A stretch of 6,309 nucleotides of DNA from Xanthobacteraceae bacterium. GTDB lineage: Bacteria > Pseudomonadota > Alphaproteobacteria > Rhizobiales > Xanthobacteraceae. The notes beneath the pieces were generated by a model, which was given only the letters and a program-made list of their open reading frames with translations, did not search any database and was not told the origin of the DNA. Positions 1 to 6,309 of this stretch are shown here, in pieces. The stretch lies in NCBI GenBank assembly GCA_030043285.1, contig JASHXZ010000486.1:1-6309 (forward strand), given 5' to 3'. Position 1 is the stretch's first letter. The number at the start of each line of letters is the position of its first letter. Made by a program: the position numbers and the translations under genes.

Positions 1-157
1 GACGCTCAAGTCGATCGGCAACACCTCGATCAAGCCCGACGAGCTGGCGCGCTCGGTGCTGCGGCTGGCGATGGAGGGTGAGCGCGATCCGGTGCGCCTG
101 CACGACGGCGCGCTGCAGCACCTCGTTCCGGCGACGGCGTGGCGCGAGGCGGGGTAG
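1..157 (+). CDS. C-terminal end of a truncated gene, possibly an SDR/NAD-epimerase-like oxidoreductase
   Basis: An open frame enters from the left edge (first complete codon at base 2) and ends with TAG at 155-157, giving 51 residues. The codon use is typical GC-rich coding DNA with G or C at most third positions, which supports a real gene tail. The visible part begins TLKSIGNTSIKPDELAR and runs on as a helix-like stretch (SVLRLAMEGERDPVRLHDGALQHL). The pattern of a 'PDELAR.vLRLAMEG' helix followed by a short strand and a terminal helix resembles the C-termini of some short-chain-dehydrogenase or NAD(P)-dependent epimerase-like proteins. No catalytic motif lies in this fragment, so that assignment is a weak recognition call. 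Confidence that it is coding is fair; confidence in the family is low. A palindromic repeat starts 14 bases after the stop. Confidence 0.55.
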   Translation, partial: TLKSIGNTSIKPDELARSVLRLAMEGERDPVRLHDGALQHLVPATAWREAG

Positions 158-170
158 GTCGGTCGCCTTT

Positions 171-299
171 CGTCATTGCGAGGAGCCCCGAAGGGGCAAC
201 GAAACAATCCAGGAGTCGGTGCGCCCGGCCCTGGATTGCTTCGCGGAGCTTGTCATCGGGCCGGCCACTTCGGGCCGGACCCGTTGGCTCGCAATGACG
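171..299. repeat. Long palindromic intergenic repeat, first family (cgtcattgcgag... type)
   Basis: The outer ends are inverted copies: cgtcattgcgagg at 171-183 mirrors gctcgcaatgacg at 287-299. A nested inner pair, cgaaacaatccagg at 200-213 and cctggattgcttcg at 230-243, matches with one mismatch, and a further small hairpin (ccggcc 261-266 with ggccgg 273-278) lies near the right end. Translated, the element reads like the HCEEPRRGNE...LAMT phrase often seen in spurious proteins of alphaproteobacterial genomes, which is how I recognise it as a dispersed repeat. It carries no gene; the apparent open frames across it on both strands are by-products of its GC-rich sequence. A role as a transcript end or mRNA-stabilising structure for the upstream gene is possible but not shown. 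Confidence 0.85.
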
Positions 300-306
300 A
301 TGCTTG

Positions 307-414
307 TCAGGGATGCGCGCCGAGCAAGGCGACGCCGGCGACCAGAGCCGCGGCCATCGTGCCCAGGAAGATCGCGACGAAAAACGGCAGCGTCTTCCGC
401 AATTTTTTGCGCAT
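307..414 (-). CDS. Small single-span membrane protein of 35 residues, unknown function
   Basis: Reading the minus strand from ATG at 414-412 to TGA at 309-307 gives a 35-residue peptide. It begins with a strongly basic stretch, MRKKLRKTLP, followed by an unbroken hydrophobic segment from about residue 10 to 33 (FFVAIFLGTMAAALVAGVALLG), and ends AHP. The positive N-terminus plus one long hydrophobic helix is the classic pattern of a small inner-membrane protein, with the N-terminus expected in the cytoplasm. The frame differs from that of the longer open frames overlapping it, which cross the neighbouring repeat and look spurious. A G-rich stretch (gggtgggg) lies about 8 bases before the ATG, a weak ribosome-binding site. 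The gene stops just outside the 171-299 repeat and is divergent from the HAD hydrolase gene. The family is not recognised. It could be a chance frame, but the basic-then-hydrophobic layout argues against that. Confidence 0.55.
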   Translation of the reverse strand: MRKKLRKTLPFFVAIFLGTMAAALVAGVALLGAHP

Positions 415-485
415 ACGCGTGACCCCACCCGAACCCGACCCAATGGGATTGCAACTGATTCGATACGCTCTAAAAGGTTCTTGCT
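415..485. other. Divergent intergenic region between small membrane protein and HAD hydrolase
   Basis: These 71 bases separate two start codons facing away from each other, so promoters for both genes would be expected here. The right half (about 441-480) is visibly less GC-rich than the surrounding DNA and contains the self-complementary TTGCAA at 449-454, which could serve as a -35-like hexamer in either direction. I could not find a convincing -10 at proper spacing on either strand, so no promoter is called. Confidence 0.45.
472..477 (+). promoter_or_regulatory. Ribosome-binding site deciding the GTG start of the HAD gene
   Basis: AAAAGG ends 8 bases before the GTG at 486-488. This placement supports GTG as the true start: the next plausible in-frame starts lie much closer to, or beyond, the catalytic DxD motif. 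Confidence 0.55.
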
Positions 486-1217
486 GTGAAAAGTGGCAAG
501 AACGAGTCGGCCTTAACGGGTGCGCGCGGGCGCGGCGATTTTGCCGGGATCGAGACCTGGGTGTTTGATCTCGACAATACGCTTTATCCGCATCACCTCA
601 ATTTGTGGCAGCAGGTCGACGTCCGCATCCGCGATTACATCGTCGATTTCCTGCACGTCAGCCACGACGAGGCGTTCCGGCTGCAAAAGGATTATTACCG
701 GCGTTACGGCACCACCATGCGCGGCCTGATGGAGGAGCACGGGCTTGAGCCCGACGGGTTTCTCGAAATGGTGCATCAGATCGACCATTCGCCGCTGACG
801 CCGAACCCGGCGCTTGGCGCGGCGATCGCTGCGCTGCCCGGCCGCAAGCTCATTCTCACCAACGGCACGTCTGCCCATGCCGATGCGGTGCTGAGCCGGC
901 TGGAAATCGCCGAGCATTTCGAGGACGTGTTCGACATCCGCGCCGCCGCGCTGCAGCCGAAGCCGCAGCCGCAAGTCTATCGGCGCTTTTTGGAACGCCA
1001 CAACGTGGATCCGAAACGCGCCGCGGTCTTCGAGGACCTCGCCCGCAACCTCGAAGTGCCGCACGCGCTCGGCATGATCACCGTGCTGGTGGTGCCGCAA
1101 GGCGCCGGCGTGGTCTTACGCGAGGACTGGGAACTCGCCGGCCGCGACGCGCCGCATGTCGATCACGTCACGGACGATTTGGCGGGATTTTTGCGAAACC
1201 TGTTCACCTCATCCTGA
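486..1217 (+). CDS. HAD-superfamily hydrolase, pyrimidine 5'-nucleotidase subgroup
   Basis: This 243-residue cytoplasmic protein belongs to the haloacid dehalogenase phosphatase superfamily, close to the Sdt1/Phm8-type pyrimidine 5'-nucleotidases, which dephosphorylate nucleoside monophosphates. Motif I is FDLDNT (nucleophile D28, acid/base D30) followed directly by LYP, typical of this subgroup. A helical cap follows at about residues 36-100 and includes YYRRYGTTMRGL (70-81), another subgroup hallmark. Motif II is LTNGT (T125), motif III lysine is probably K159 in PKPQP, and motif IV is FEDLARN with E183 and D184. All catalytic motifs are present and the length fits the family. The start is GTG, supported by an upstream AAAAGG; the first 20 residues are a variable lead-in. 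The final residues TSS and the stop lie inside the palindromic repeat at 1207-1313, so the natural C-terminus may have been altered by it. The real substrate cannot be read from sequence; other sugar or nucleotide phosphates are possible. Confidence 0.9.
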   Translation: MKSGKNESALTGARGRGDFAGIETWVFDLDNTLYPHHLNLWQQVDVRIRDYIVDFLHVSHDEAFRLQKDYYRRYGTTMRGLMEEHGLEPDGFLEMVHQIDHSPLTPNPALGAAIAALPGRKLILTNGTSAHADAVLSRLEIAEHFEDVFDIRAAALQPKPQPQVYRRFLERHNVDPKRAAVFEDLARNLEVPHALGMITVLVVPQGAGVVLREDWELAGRDAPHVDHVTDDLAGFLRNLFTSS

Positions 1218-1313
1218 GGCGGCCGCGAAGCGGCCCTCGAAGGATGCAGGCCGAGGCGCCTTGGCCTCGCCCTTTGAGGCTCGGCGCTTCACGCCGAGCA
1301 CCTCAGGGTGAGG
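1207..1313. repeat. Palindromic repeat, second family (cctcatcctgagg... type), overlapping the HAD stop codon
   Basis: The ends cctcatcctgagg (1207-1219) and cctcagggtgagg (1301-1313) are inverted copies with one mismatch. Nested hairpins fill the interior: ggccg/cggcc at 1221-1235, cgaggc/gcctcg at 1252-1269, and a perfect 8-base stem gctcggcg/cgccgagc at 1279-1299. The design, a long imperfect palindrome built of smaller hairpins, matches dispersed elements I know from Bradyrhizobium and Rhodopseudomonas-type genomes. The element starts within the last codons of the HAD gene, supplies its TGA, and fills most of the 125 bases between two convergent genes. A transcription-end role for both is plausible. 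Confidence 0.85.
1279..1299. terminator. Possible bidirectional terminator hairpin between convergent genes
   Basis: A perfect 8-base-pair stem (gctcggcg 1279-1286, cgccgagc 1292-1299) with a 5-base loop lies between the stops of two converging genes. There is no T-run on either side, so it is not a standard intrinsic terminator. It is part of the larger repeat and may simply be a component of it. Confidence 0.3.
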
Positions 1314-1342
1314 TCAACAAATAAAGGTGCGGGCCCTCATCA

Positions 1343-4300
1343 TCACGCCTGCGGTTTGCCGTATCCGCCCGCCGTCGGCGTCTGGATGATGATCGCCTCG
1401 CCGGCGTCGATGATGGTGGCGTCGCAGCCGGCGAGTTCTTCCGTGCGGCCGTCGCTGCGGCGCACTGAGTTTTCGCCGACTTGCCCTTCCTCACCGCCAT
1501 CAAGCCCGAACGGCGGCACGCGGCGGTGGCCGGAGAGAATCGTGCATTCCATCTTTTCCAGGAACCGGATGGTGCGGATGACGCCGTCGCCGGCGTTGAA
1601 GCGGCCGCGGCCGCCGGAGCCTTTGCGGATGTGAAAGTCTTCGAGCAACACCGGATAGCGGAACTCCAGGATTTCAGGATCGGTGAGCCGCGTGTTGGTC
1701 ATGTGAGTGTGCACCGCATCGGTGCCGGGAAAGCCTGGGCCGGCCGGCGAGCCGGAGCAGATCGTCTCGTAATACTGGTGGCGCGCATTGCCGAAGTTGA
1801 GATTGTTCATGGTGCCCTGCGCCGCCGCCATGGCGCCGAGCGCGCCGAACAGGCAATTGGTCACCTCCTGCGAGGTCTCGACGTTGCCGGCGACCACGGC
1901 GGCGGGAAATTCCGGCGACAGCATCGAGCGCTTCGGCACGATGATGCGGATCGGCCGCAGGCAGCCGGCGTTCATCGGGATGTCGTCGTCGACCATGACG
2001 CGGAACACATAGAGCACGGCGGCGCGGGTCACCGGCTCGGGCGCGTTGAAGTTGGTGGTCTGCTGCGGGCTGGTGCCGGTGAAATCGACGGTCGCTTCGC
2101 GCTTTTTCTTGTCGACCGCGATGCGCACTTTGATGCGCGCGCCCTGGTCGGTCTCGACCGCGAACGCGCTGTCGTGCAGGCGATCGAGCACGCGGCGCAC
2201 GCTCTCGGCGGCGTTGTCCTGAACGTGGCGCATATAGGCGCGCACCACCGGCAAGGTGAAATGGCGCACCATCTTGCGCAATTCCTGCACGCCCTTTTCG
2301 TTGGCGGCGATCTGCGCCTTGATGTCGTTGACGTTCTGCAGCGGATTGCGCGCCGGATATTTGGCGCCTTTGAGCAGCGCGTAGAGCTCCTTCTCGCGGA
2401 ACCGGCCGCGATCGACCAGCTTGAAATTGTCGATGTAGACGCCTTCCTGCTCGATATTGGTGGCGTTCGGCGTCATCGAGCCGGGCGACATGCCGCCGAC
2501 GTCGGCATGATGGCCGCGCGACGCGACCCAGAACAATATCTCCTCTCCCTTCTTTCCCGCGTTGAACACCGGCGTGCACACCGTGATGTCCGGCAGGTGC
2601 GTGCCGCCGTTGTAGGGCGCGTTGATGGCGTAGACGTCGCCCGGGCGGATGTTGCCCTTGTTCTCGCGGATGATGGTCTCGACCGCGCGGTCCATCGAGC
2701 CGAGATGCACCGGCATGTGTGGCGCGTTGGCGACCAGTGAGCCGTCGGCCGAAAAGATCGCGCAGGAGAAGTCGAGCCGCTCCTTGATGTTGACCGAGTA
2801 GGCGGTGTTCTGCAGCGCCACGCCCATCTGTTCGGCAATCGACATGAACAGATTGTTGAACACTTCGAGCATCACCGGATCGGCCTTGGTGCCGATGGCG
2901 CGCGCCCGCGTGAGTTTCTGCACCCGCCGCAGCACCAAGTGATTCTTCGCCGTCAGCTCGGCCTGCCAGCCGTGCTCGACCACGACCGTCTGATGCGGCT
3001 CGATGATGATCGCGGGGCCTTTCACCTTGTGGCCCGGCGCAAGTTTTTCGCGCGCGTAAACAGGGGCGCGCTGCCACTTGCCGCCGGAGAAAAAGCGCGT
3101 GCGCCGCGCCGGGGCCGCAAGCTTCCCGCGCGTCGTCTTGGCTTTCGGTTCCTTGAACTGTGCGCCACCGCCGACCGCTTCGACCGAGACGGCTTCGATG
3201 ACCAGCTCCTTGGCGCGGTCGATGAAGCCGAACTGCGCCTTATGGGCGCGCTCGAAGGCCGATTTCATTTTCGCAAGTGACGACAATTCCAGCTTGCCGC
3301 GCAGCGGCGGGTGGAGCGTGCCCGCTTCGACGATCAGCGGCGTGTCGGTGCCGGCATAGCGAATATGCTCACGCACGTGCACCTTGATCTTGGCCGCCGC
3401 CACGCCTTGGCTTGCCACTTCGGCGATGGTGTCGCGCGCCAGCGATACGGCAATTTTCTGCACGATGGCGCGCGCCTTGTCGCCGAACGGCTCCTCGACC
3501 GCCTGCTGGCGCACGCTGCGGATATCGGCCAAGCCCATGCCGTAGGCGGAAAGGAGCGAGGAGTGCGGATGAATGAGCACGCTTTCCATGCCGAGCGCGT
3601 CGGCGACCAGGCAGGCGTGCTGCCCGCCGGCGCCGCCGAAGCAGTTGAGCGCGTAGTGGGTCACGTCATAGCCGCGCTGCACCGAAATTTTCTTGATCGC
3701 GTTCGCCATGTTCTCGACCGCGATCCTGATAAAGCCGTCGGCGACCTGCTCGGCGGAGCGGCCGTCGCCGATGTCCTTGGCGAGCGCCGTGAACGCGGCG
3801 CGCACCGAATCGGCGTCGAGCGGCAGGTTTTGTTCGGCGCCGAAAATCTTTGGAAAGAAGTCGGCAATGAGCTTGCCGACCATCACGTTGGCGTCGGTCA
3901 CCGCAAGCGGGCCGCCGCGGCGGTAGCATTTTGGACCCGGATTGGCGCCGGCCGAATCCGGGCCGACGCGAAAGCGCGCGCCGTCGAAATGCAGGATCGA
4001 GCCGCCGCCTGCCGCCACGGTGTGGATCCGCATCATCGGCGCGCGCATGCGCACGCCGGCCACTTCGGTCTCGAACGCGCGCTCGTATTCGCCGGCGTAA
4101 TGCGACACGTCGGTCGAGGTGCCGCCCATGTCGAAGCCGATGAGCCGATCGAAACCGGCTTGCCGGCCGGTCTCGGCCATGCCGACCACGCCGGCCGCCG
4201 GCCCGGACAGGATCGCGTCCTTGCCGCGAAACAAGTCCGCGGCGGTGAGCCCGCCCGACGACATCATGAACATCAGCTTTGTTTCCCCTCCCCCTTGCGA

Positions 4301-5029
4301 GGAGGGAGAAGAATTTAACTGCTCCGCCACTTGCGCCACGTAGCGGCGCAGGATCGGCGAGAGGTACGAGTCGACGACCGTCGTGTCACCGCGGCCGACC
4401 AGCTTGATGAGCGGCGACACTTCGTGGCTCGCCGACACTTGCGCGAAGCCGAGGTCGCGTGCCAGCGCGGCAATGCGCTTCTCGTGATCGCTGTAGCGGT
4501 AGGCGTGCATCAGCACGATGGCGACGGCGCCGATGCCGTCGGCCTTGGCGCGTTCAAGTTCGCTGCGCACGGCGTCCAGGTCGACCGCGCGCTCCACGAC
4601 GCCATCGGCGTGCACGCGCTCATCGACCTCGGCGACGCGCTCGTACAGCATGTCGGGCTTGATGATGTGCTTGGCAAAAATCTTCGGCCGCGCCTGGTAG
4701 CCGATGCGCAGCGCGTCGCGAAAGCCTTTGGTGATGAGCAGAAGCGTGCGGTCGCCCTTGCGCTCGAGCAGCGCGTTGGTGGCAACCGTGGTGCCCATTT
4801 TGACGGCGCCGATGCGCGCGCCGGGTACCGGCGCGCCGGGCTCGACGCCGAGCAACCGGCGGATGCCTTCGACCGCGGCGTCGCGATACGCTTCCGGATT
4901 GTCGGAGAGGAGCTTGTGGGTGATGAGCGCGCCGTCCGGCCGCCGGCCGATCACGTCGGTAAAGGTGCCGCCGCGATCGATCCAGAACTCCCACGCGCCG
5001 CTTGCGGGGCTCGGCGATGTGCCGGACAT
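1343..5029 (-). CDS. Fused HyuA-HyuB hydantoinase/5-oxoprolinase (ATP-hydrolysing)
   Basis: This 1228-residue cytoplasmic enzyme joins both halves of the hydantoinase/oxoprolinase family in one chain, as in eukaryotic 5-oxoprolinase, and is close to that length. Such enzymes use ATP to open a cyclic amide; the type reaction converts 5-oxoproline to glutamate. Visible order: N-terminal HyuA ribonuclease-H-like domain (about 14-195) with phosphate motif DRGGTFTD (18-25); HyuA core (about 214-508) with a second phosphate motif [10 protein letters not shown] (298-307), AAGGGS (339-344) and [10 protein letters not shown] (464-473); a linker/C domain (about 520-695); then HyuB (about 713-1226) with [14 protein letters not shown] (803-816) and [15 protein letters not shown] (838-852), whose His/Asp residues are probably metal or substrate ligands. 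An in-frame TAG seven codons upstream of ATG 5029-5027 limits the start; the ribosome site is weak. A palindrome inserted at 4282-4315 adds a Ser/Gly-rich loop (about 239-250). It is divergent from an isochorismatase-like amidase. Substrate could be 5-oxoproline, a hydantoin or another lactam. Confidence 0.93.
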   Translation of the reverse strand: MSGTSPSPASGAWEFWIDRGGTFTDVIGRRPDGALITHKLLSDNPEAYRDAAVEGIRRLLGVEPGAPVPGARIGAVKMGTTVATNALLERKGDRTLLLITKGFRDALRIGYQARPKIFAKHIIKPDMLYERVAEVDERVHADGVVERAVDLDAVRSELERAKADGIGAVAIVLMHAYRYSDHEKRIAALARDLGFAQVSASHEVSPLIKLVGRGDTTVVDSYLSPILRRYVAQVAEQLNSSPSSQGGGETKLMFMMSSGGLTAADLFRGKDAILSGPAAGVVGMAETGRQAGFDRLIGFDMGGTSTDVSHYAGEYERAFETEVAGVRMRAPMMRIHTVAAGGGSILHFDGARFRVGPDSAGANPGPKCYRRGGPLAVTDANVMVGKLIADFFPKIFGAEQNLPLDADSVRAAFTALAKDIGDGRSAEQVADGFIRIAVENMANAIKKISVQRGYDVTHYALNCFGGAGGQHACLVADALGMESVLIHPHSSLLSAYGMGLADIRSVRQQAVEEPFGDKARAIVQKIAVSLARDTIAEVASQGVAAAKIKVHVREHIRYAGTDTPLIVEAGTLHPPLRGKLELSSLAKMKSAFERAHKAQFGFIDRAKELVIEAVSVEAVGGGAQFKEPKAKTTRGKLAAPARRTRFFSGGKWQRAPVYAREKLAPGHKVKGPAIIIEPHQTVVVEHGWQAELTAKNHLVLRRVQKLTRARAIGTKADPVMLEVFNNLFMSIAEQMGVALQNTAYSVNIKERLDFSCAIFSADGSLVANAPHMPVHLGSMDRAVETIIRENKGNIRPGDVYAINAPYNGGTHLPDITVCTPVFNAGKKGEEILFWVASRGHHADVGGMSPGSMTPNATNIEQEGVYIDNFKLVDRGRFREKELYALLKGAKYPARNPLQNVNDIKAQIAANEKGVQELRKMVRHFTLPVVRAYMRHVQDNAAESVRRVLDRLHDSAFAVETDQGARIKVRIAVDKKKREATVDFTGTSPQQTTNFNAPEPVTRAAVLYVFRVMVDDDIPMNAGCLRPIRIIVPKRSMLSPEFPAAVVAGNVETSQEVTNCLFGALGAMAAAQGTMNNLNFGNARHQYYETICSGSPAGPGFPGTDAVHTHMTNTRLTDPEILEFRYPVLLEDFHIRKGSGGRGRFNAGDGVIRTIRFLEKMECTILSGHRRVPPFGLDGGEEGQVGENSVRRSDGRTEELAGCDATIIDAGEAIIIQTPTAGGYGKPQA
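4282..4315. repeat. Short palindromic repeat inserted in frame within the hydantoinase/oxoprolinase gene
   Basis: The core is ccctcc (4286-4291) paired with ggaggg (4301-4306) around a loop holding cttgcga, with A/T-rich flanks (ttt before; agaagaattt after). The sequence resembles the widespread alphaproteobacterial cttctccctc...aagggggaggg dispersed element that is normally intergenic. Here it sits inside codons 239-250 of the minus-strand gene and is read as [12 protein letters not shown] without shifting the frame. The adjoining L238 is a TTA codon, unusual for such GC-rich coding DNA. In relatives I would expect the helix ending at YVAQVAEQL to run almost directly into the [10 protein letters not shown] strand, so the element appears to add about 7-12 residues in a surface loop. 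Confidence 0.65.
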
Positions 5030-5107
5030 GTGCTCGATTCCGCCCGTCTTCTATGTCACATTGGGCGCGAACGAGCCCGGCAGAGAGGACTAGTTGAGGA
5101 CGCCACG
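5030..5107. other. Divergent intergenic region between the oxoprolinase and the amidase
   Basis: Seventy-eight bases separate the two opposed start codons, so promoters for both genes, or a shared control region, should lie here unless the amidase promoter is inside the neighbouring gene. Small symmetric bits (tgtcaca at 5055-5061; gggc/gccc at 5063-5078) are too short to call as operators. No -35/-10 pair at correct spacing is convincing on either strand. Confidence 0.45.
5096..5100 (+). promoter_or_regulatory. Ribosome-binding site of the isochorismatase-like hydrolase
   Basis: GAGGA lies 7 bases before ATG 5108-5110. It decides the start: the frame is open for a further 259 codons upstream, but that part is antisense to the neighbouring gene and lacks any family resemblance. 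Confidence 0.75.
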
Positions 5108-5806
5108 ATGCACAAGATCGCGATCGCCAAATCCATTACCGAGCGCCTGCAGACGCGGCTCGGCAAGCTGCACCCGTTCGATGTGATCGATCCGGCCAAG
5201 GCGGCTTTGGTGGTGATCGACATGCAGAATTATTTCGTCAAGCAGGGCCATCAGAGCGAGGTGCCATTGGCGCGCGAGATCGTGCCGAACATCAATCGGC
5301 TCGCCGCCGAAGTGCGCGGCCGCGGCGGCCACGTCGTCTGGGTGCGCAACGGCACCAACGACACGCGCGAGAGCTGGTCGAACTATCACAATTATCTGCA
5401 GAGCCGCGACCGCGCCGAACGGCGGCTGAAGTCCATGGAGATCGGCGAGGATGGCTACGCGTACTGGCACCTCAACGACATAAAGCCCGAGGACGCGCAG
5501 ATCACCAAGAAACGCTACAGCGCCTTCATCCAGGGTTCGTCCGATCTCGAGCGCCACCTGCGCGACCGCGGCATCGACACGCTTCTCATCACCGGCACCG
5601 CCACCAACGTCTGCTGCGAATCGAGCGCACGCGACGCCATGATGCTTAATTTCAAGGTGGTGATGGTGGCCGATGGTCTCGCCACCCACACCGACGACGA
5701 GCACAACGCCACGCTGTCGAATTTCTATGGCCAGTTCGGCGACGTGCAGACGGTCGACGAGGTGGTGGCCTCGCTGGCGCGCGGAGCGAAGAAGGCGGCG
5801 GCGTAA
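5108..5806 (+). CDS. Isochorismatase-family cysteine hydrolase (probable amidase)
   Basis: This 232-residue cytoplasmic protein has the Rossmann-like isochorismatase/cysteine-hydrolase fold. The expected catalytic triad is visible: D38 in VVIDMQNYF, the lysine of ITKKRYSAF (K134 by alignment with K-x-R-Y-x-x-F of relatives, K135 beside it), and nucleophile C169 in GTATNVCCESSARDA, with the usual small-residue turn before it. Length and motif spacing match the family. Members include N-carbamoylsarcosine amidase, ureidoacrylate amidohydrolase RutB, biuret hydrolase, nicotinamidase and isochorismatase; the Cys triad in an enzyme with this long insertion (about 83-125, rich in Trp/Tyr) points to an amidase acting on a C-N bond, but the substrate is not readable. 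The start is set by GAGGA at 7 bases. It is divergent from the hydantoinase/oxoprolinase, which suggests co-function in cyclic-amide or ureide breakdown, and it ends 3 bases from a convergent gene with no terminator between. Confidence 0.92.
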   Translation: MHKIAIAKSITERLQTRLGKLHPFDVIDPAKAALVVIDMQNYFVKQGHQSEVPLAREIVPNINRLAAEVRGRGGHVVWVRNGTNDTRESWSNYHNYLQSRDRAERRLKSMEIGEDGYAYWHLNDIKPEDAQITKKRYSAFIQGSSDLERHLRDRGIDTLLITGTATNVCCESSARDAMMLNFKVVMVADGLATHTDDEHNATLSNFYGQFGDVQTVDEVVASLARGAKKAAA

Positions 5807-5809
5807 CGG

Positions 5810-6309
5810 TCAGGCGTTCGCAGCGCGCGTTACGAGCAGCGCATCGAGGGCGACGCCGCCGCGCGGCAGCACCACGAAGGGGTTGATGTCGATCGATTGC
5901 ACGACGGCCGGCAAATCCTCGGCGATGCGGCCGAGGGCGACGAGCGCATTGACGACAGCATCGACATCGAGCGCCGCGGCGCCGCGATAGCCGGCGAGAA
6001 GCCGCGCCGCCTGGGTACGCGCGATCATGGCGTGGGCCTTGGCCGGCGTGATGGGCGGCGCTGCGAACGCGACGTCCCTGGTCAATTCGAGCAGCACGCC
6101 GCCGCTGCCCGCCATCGCGATGAGGCCCATCTCCGGATCGCGATTGAGGCCGAGCACGAGCTCGATGCCGCCGGCAACGTGCTCGCACACCAGCATGGCG
6201 TCGAGCCGATCGATGCCGGCGCGCCGCACGTTGGCTTCGATCGCCGCATGGGCGGCACGCACCGCCTCGGCATCGCGCAAATCAAGCGCCACGGCGCCGG
6301 CATCGGATT
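5810..6309 (-). CDS. ADP-forming acyl-CoA synthetase-like protein, C-terminal ATP-grasp part (truncated by window edge)
   Basis: The frame runs in from beyond the right edge and ends at TGA 5812-5810, leaving 165 visible residues. It begins SDAGAVALDLRDAEAV, matching the H-K-S-D-x-G-G-V segment that carries the catalytic region of the ATP-grasp domain of ADP-forming acetyl/acyl-CoA synthetases. Further family marks follow: GGIELVLGLNRDPEMG (about 46-61), the glycine turn AGSGGVLLEL (66-75), LLAGYRG (about 103-109) and the metal-binding SIDINPF (138-144), then a final VALDALL strand-helix. These enzymes interconvert acyl-CoA plus ADP and phosphate with free acid plus ATP; many bacterial paralogues have unknown acyl substrates or act as protein acetyltransferases. 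The upstream CoA-binding domains would lie outside the window. A GTG at 6292-6290 within the frame is not taken as the start because the homology continues past it. It converges on the amidase gene. Confidence 0.88.
   Translation of the reverse strand, partial: SDAGAVALDLRDAEAVRAAHAAIEANVRRAGIDRLDAMLVCEHVAGGIELVLGLNRDPEMGLIAMAGSGGVLLELTRDVAFAAPPITPAKAHAMIARTQAARLLAGYRGAAALDVDAVVNALVALGRIAEDLPAVVQSIDINPFVVLPRGGVALDALLVTRAANA

Noticed and set aside
30..454. Several 90-140 residue open frames across 30-454 on both strands
   Set aside because: They run through the palindromic repeat and the end of the first gene; their proteins contain the tell-tale translated-repeat phrases and low-complexity Arg/Pro/Ala stretches.
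441..480. Possible sigma-70 promoter using TTGCAA at 449-454
   Set aside because: No acceptable -10 element occurs 16-18 bases away on either strand.
171..1313. CRISPR array or insertion-sequence ends suggested by the inverted repeats
   Set aside because: There are no regularly spaced direct repeats and no transposase; the two elements have different ends and are self-contained palindromes.
1481..4318. Long plus-strand open frames (1481-2740 and 3311-4318) opposite the oxoprolinase
   Set aside because: They are rich in His, Arg, Ala and Asp in a pattern expected from reading GC-rich coding DNA backwards, while the minus-strand frame has many recognisable motifs.
4281..4320. Frameshift or pseudogene in the oxoprolinase caused by the inserted repeat
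   Set aside because: The frame is maintained through the repeat and all downstream HyuA and HyuB motifs are intact.
4331..5107. N-terminal extension of the amidase frame, open for 259 more codons upstream
   Set aside because: It is antisense to the oxoprolinase gene, has no family resemblance, and the isochorismatase homology, the GAGGA ribosome site and normal family length all fit ATG 5108.

Overview
This looks like a chromosomal segment of a GC-rich alphaproteobacterium, most likely of the order Hyphomicrobiales (Bradyrhizobium, Rhodopseudomonas or Xanthobacteraceae-like). The inference rests on codon use, on protein resemblance, and on three kinds of short palindromic intergenic repeat that are familiar from such genomes. 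No search could be run, so the taxonomic call comes from recognition alone. I see no tRNA, rRNA, CRISPR array, insertion sequence, prophage or defence gene.

Left third (1-1342): the window opens in the last 51 codons of a plus-strand gene of uncertain family, perhaps an SDR/NAD-epimerase-like oxidoreductase. A palindromic repeat follows (171-299). Next is a previously easy-to-miss 35-residue membrane peptide gene on the minus strand (307-414). It is divergent from a HAD-family hydrolase of the pyrimidine 5'-nucleotidase subgroup (486-1217). A second, larger palindromic repeat (1207-1313) supplies the stop codon of the HAD gene and fills the gap to the next, convergent gene.

Middle (1343-5029): one long minus-strand gene encodes a 1228-residue fusion of the HyuA-type (ATP-binding) and HyuB-type halves of the hydantoinase/5-oxoprolinase family. 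It carries a short palindromic repeat inserted in frame inside the coding sequence (4282-4315), adding roughly ten Ser/Gly-rich residues.

Right part (5030-6309): a 78-base divergent intergenic region separates the hydantoinase/oxoprolinase from an isochorismatase-like cysteine hydrolase (amidase) on the plus strand. That gene converges, with only three bases between stop codons, on a minus-strand gene cut by the right edge. This last gene is the C-terminal ATP-grasp part of an ADP-forming acyl-CoA synthetase-like protein.

How they may work together: in the known N-methylhydantoin route, an ATP-dependent HyuA/HyuB-type enzyme opens a cyclic amide and an isochorismatase-fold amidase removes the carbamoyl group. 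The divergent pair at 1343-5806 has the same two enzyme classes, so a cyclic amide or hydantoin catabolic unit is a reasonable but unproven reading. The simpler alternative is an ordinary 5-oxoprolinase that recycles 5-oxoproline to glutamate beside an unrelated amidase. Overall this is mostly ordinary chromosome. The best leads are the in-gene palindrome, the tiny membrane protein and the enzyme pairing.
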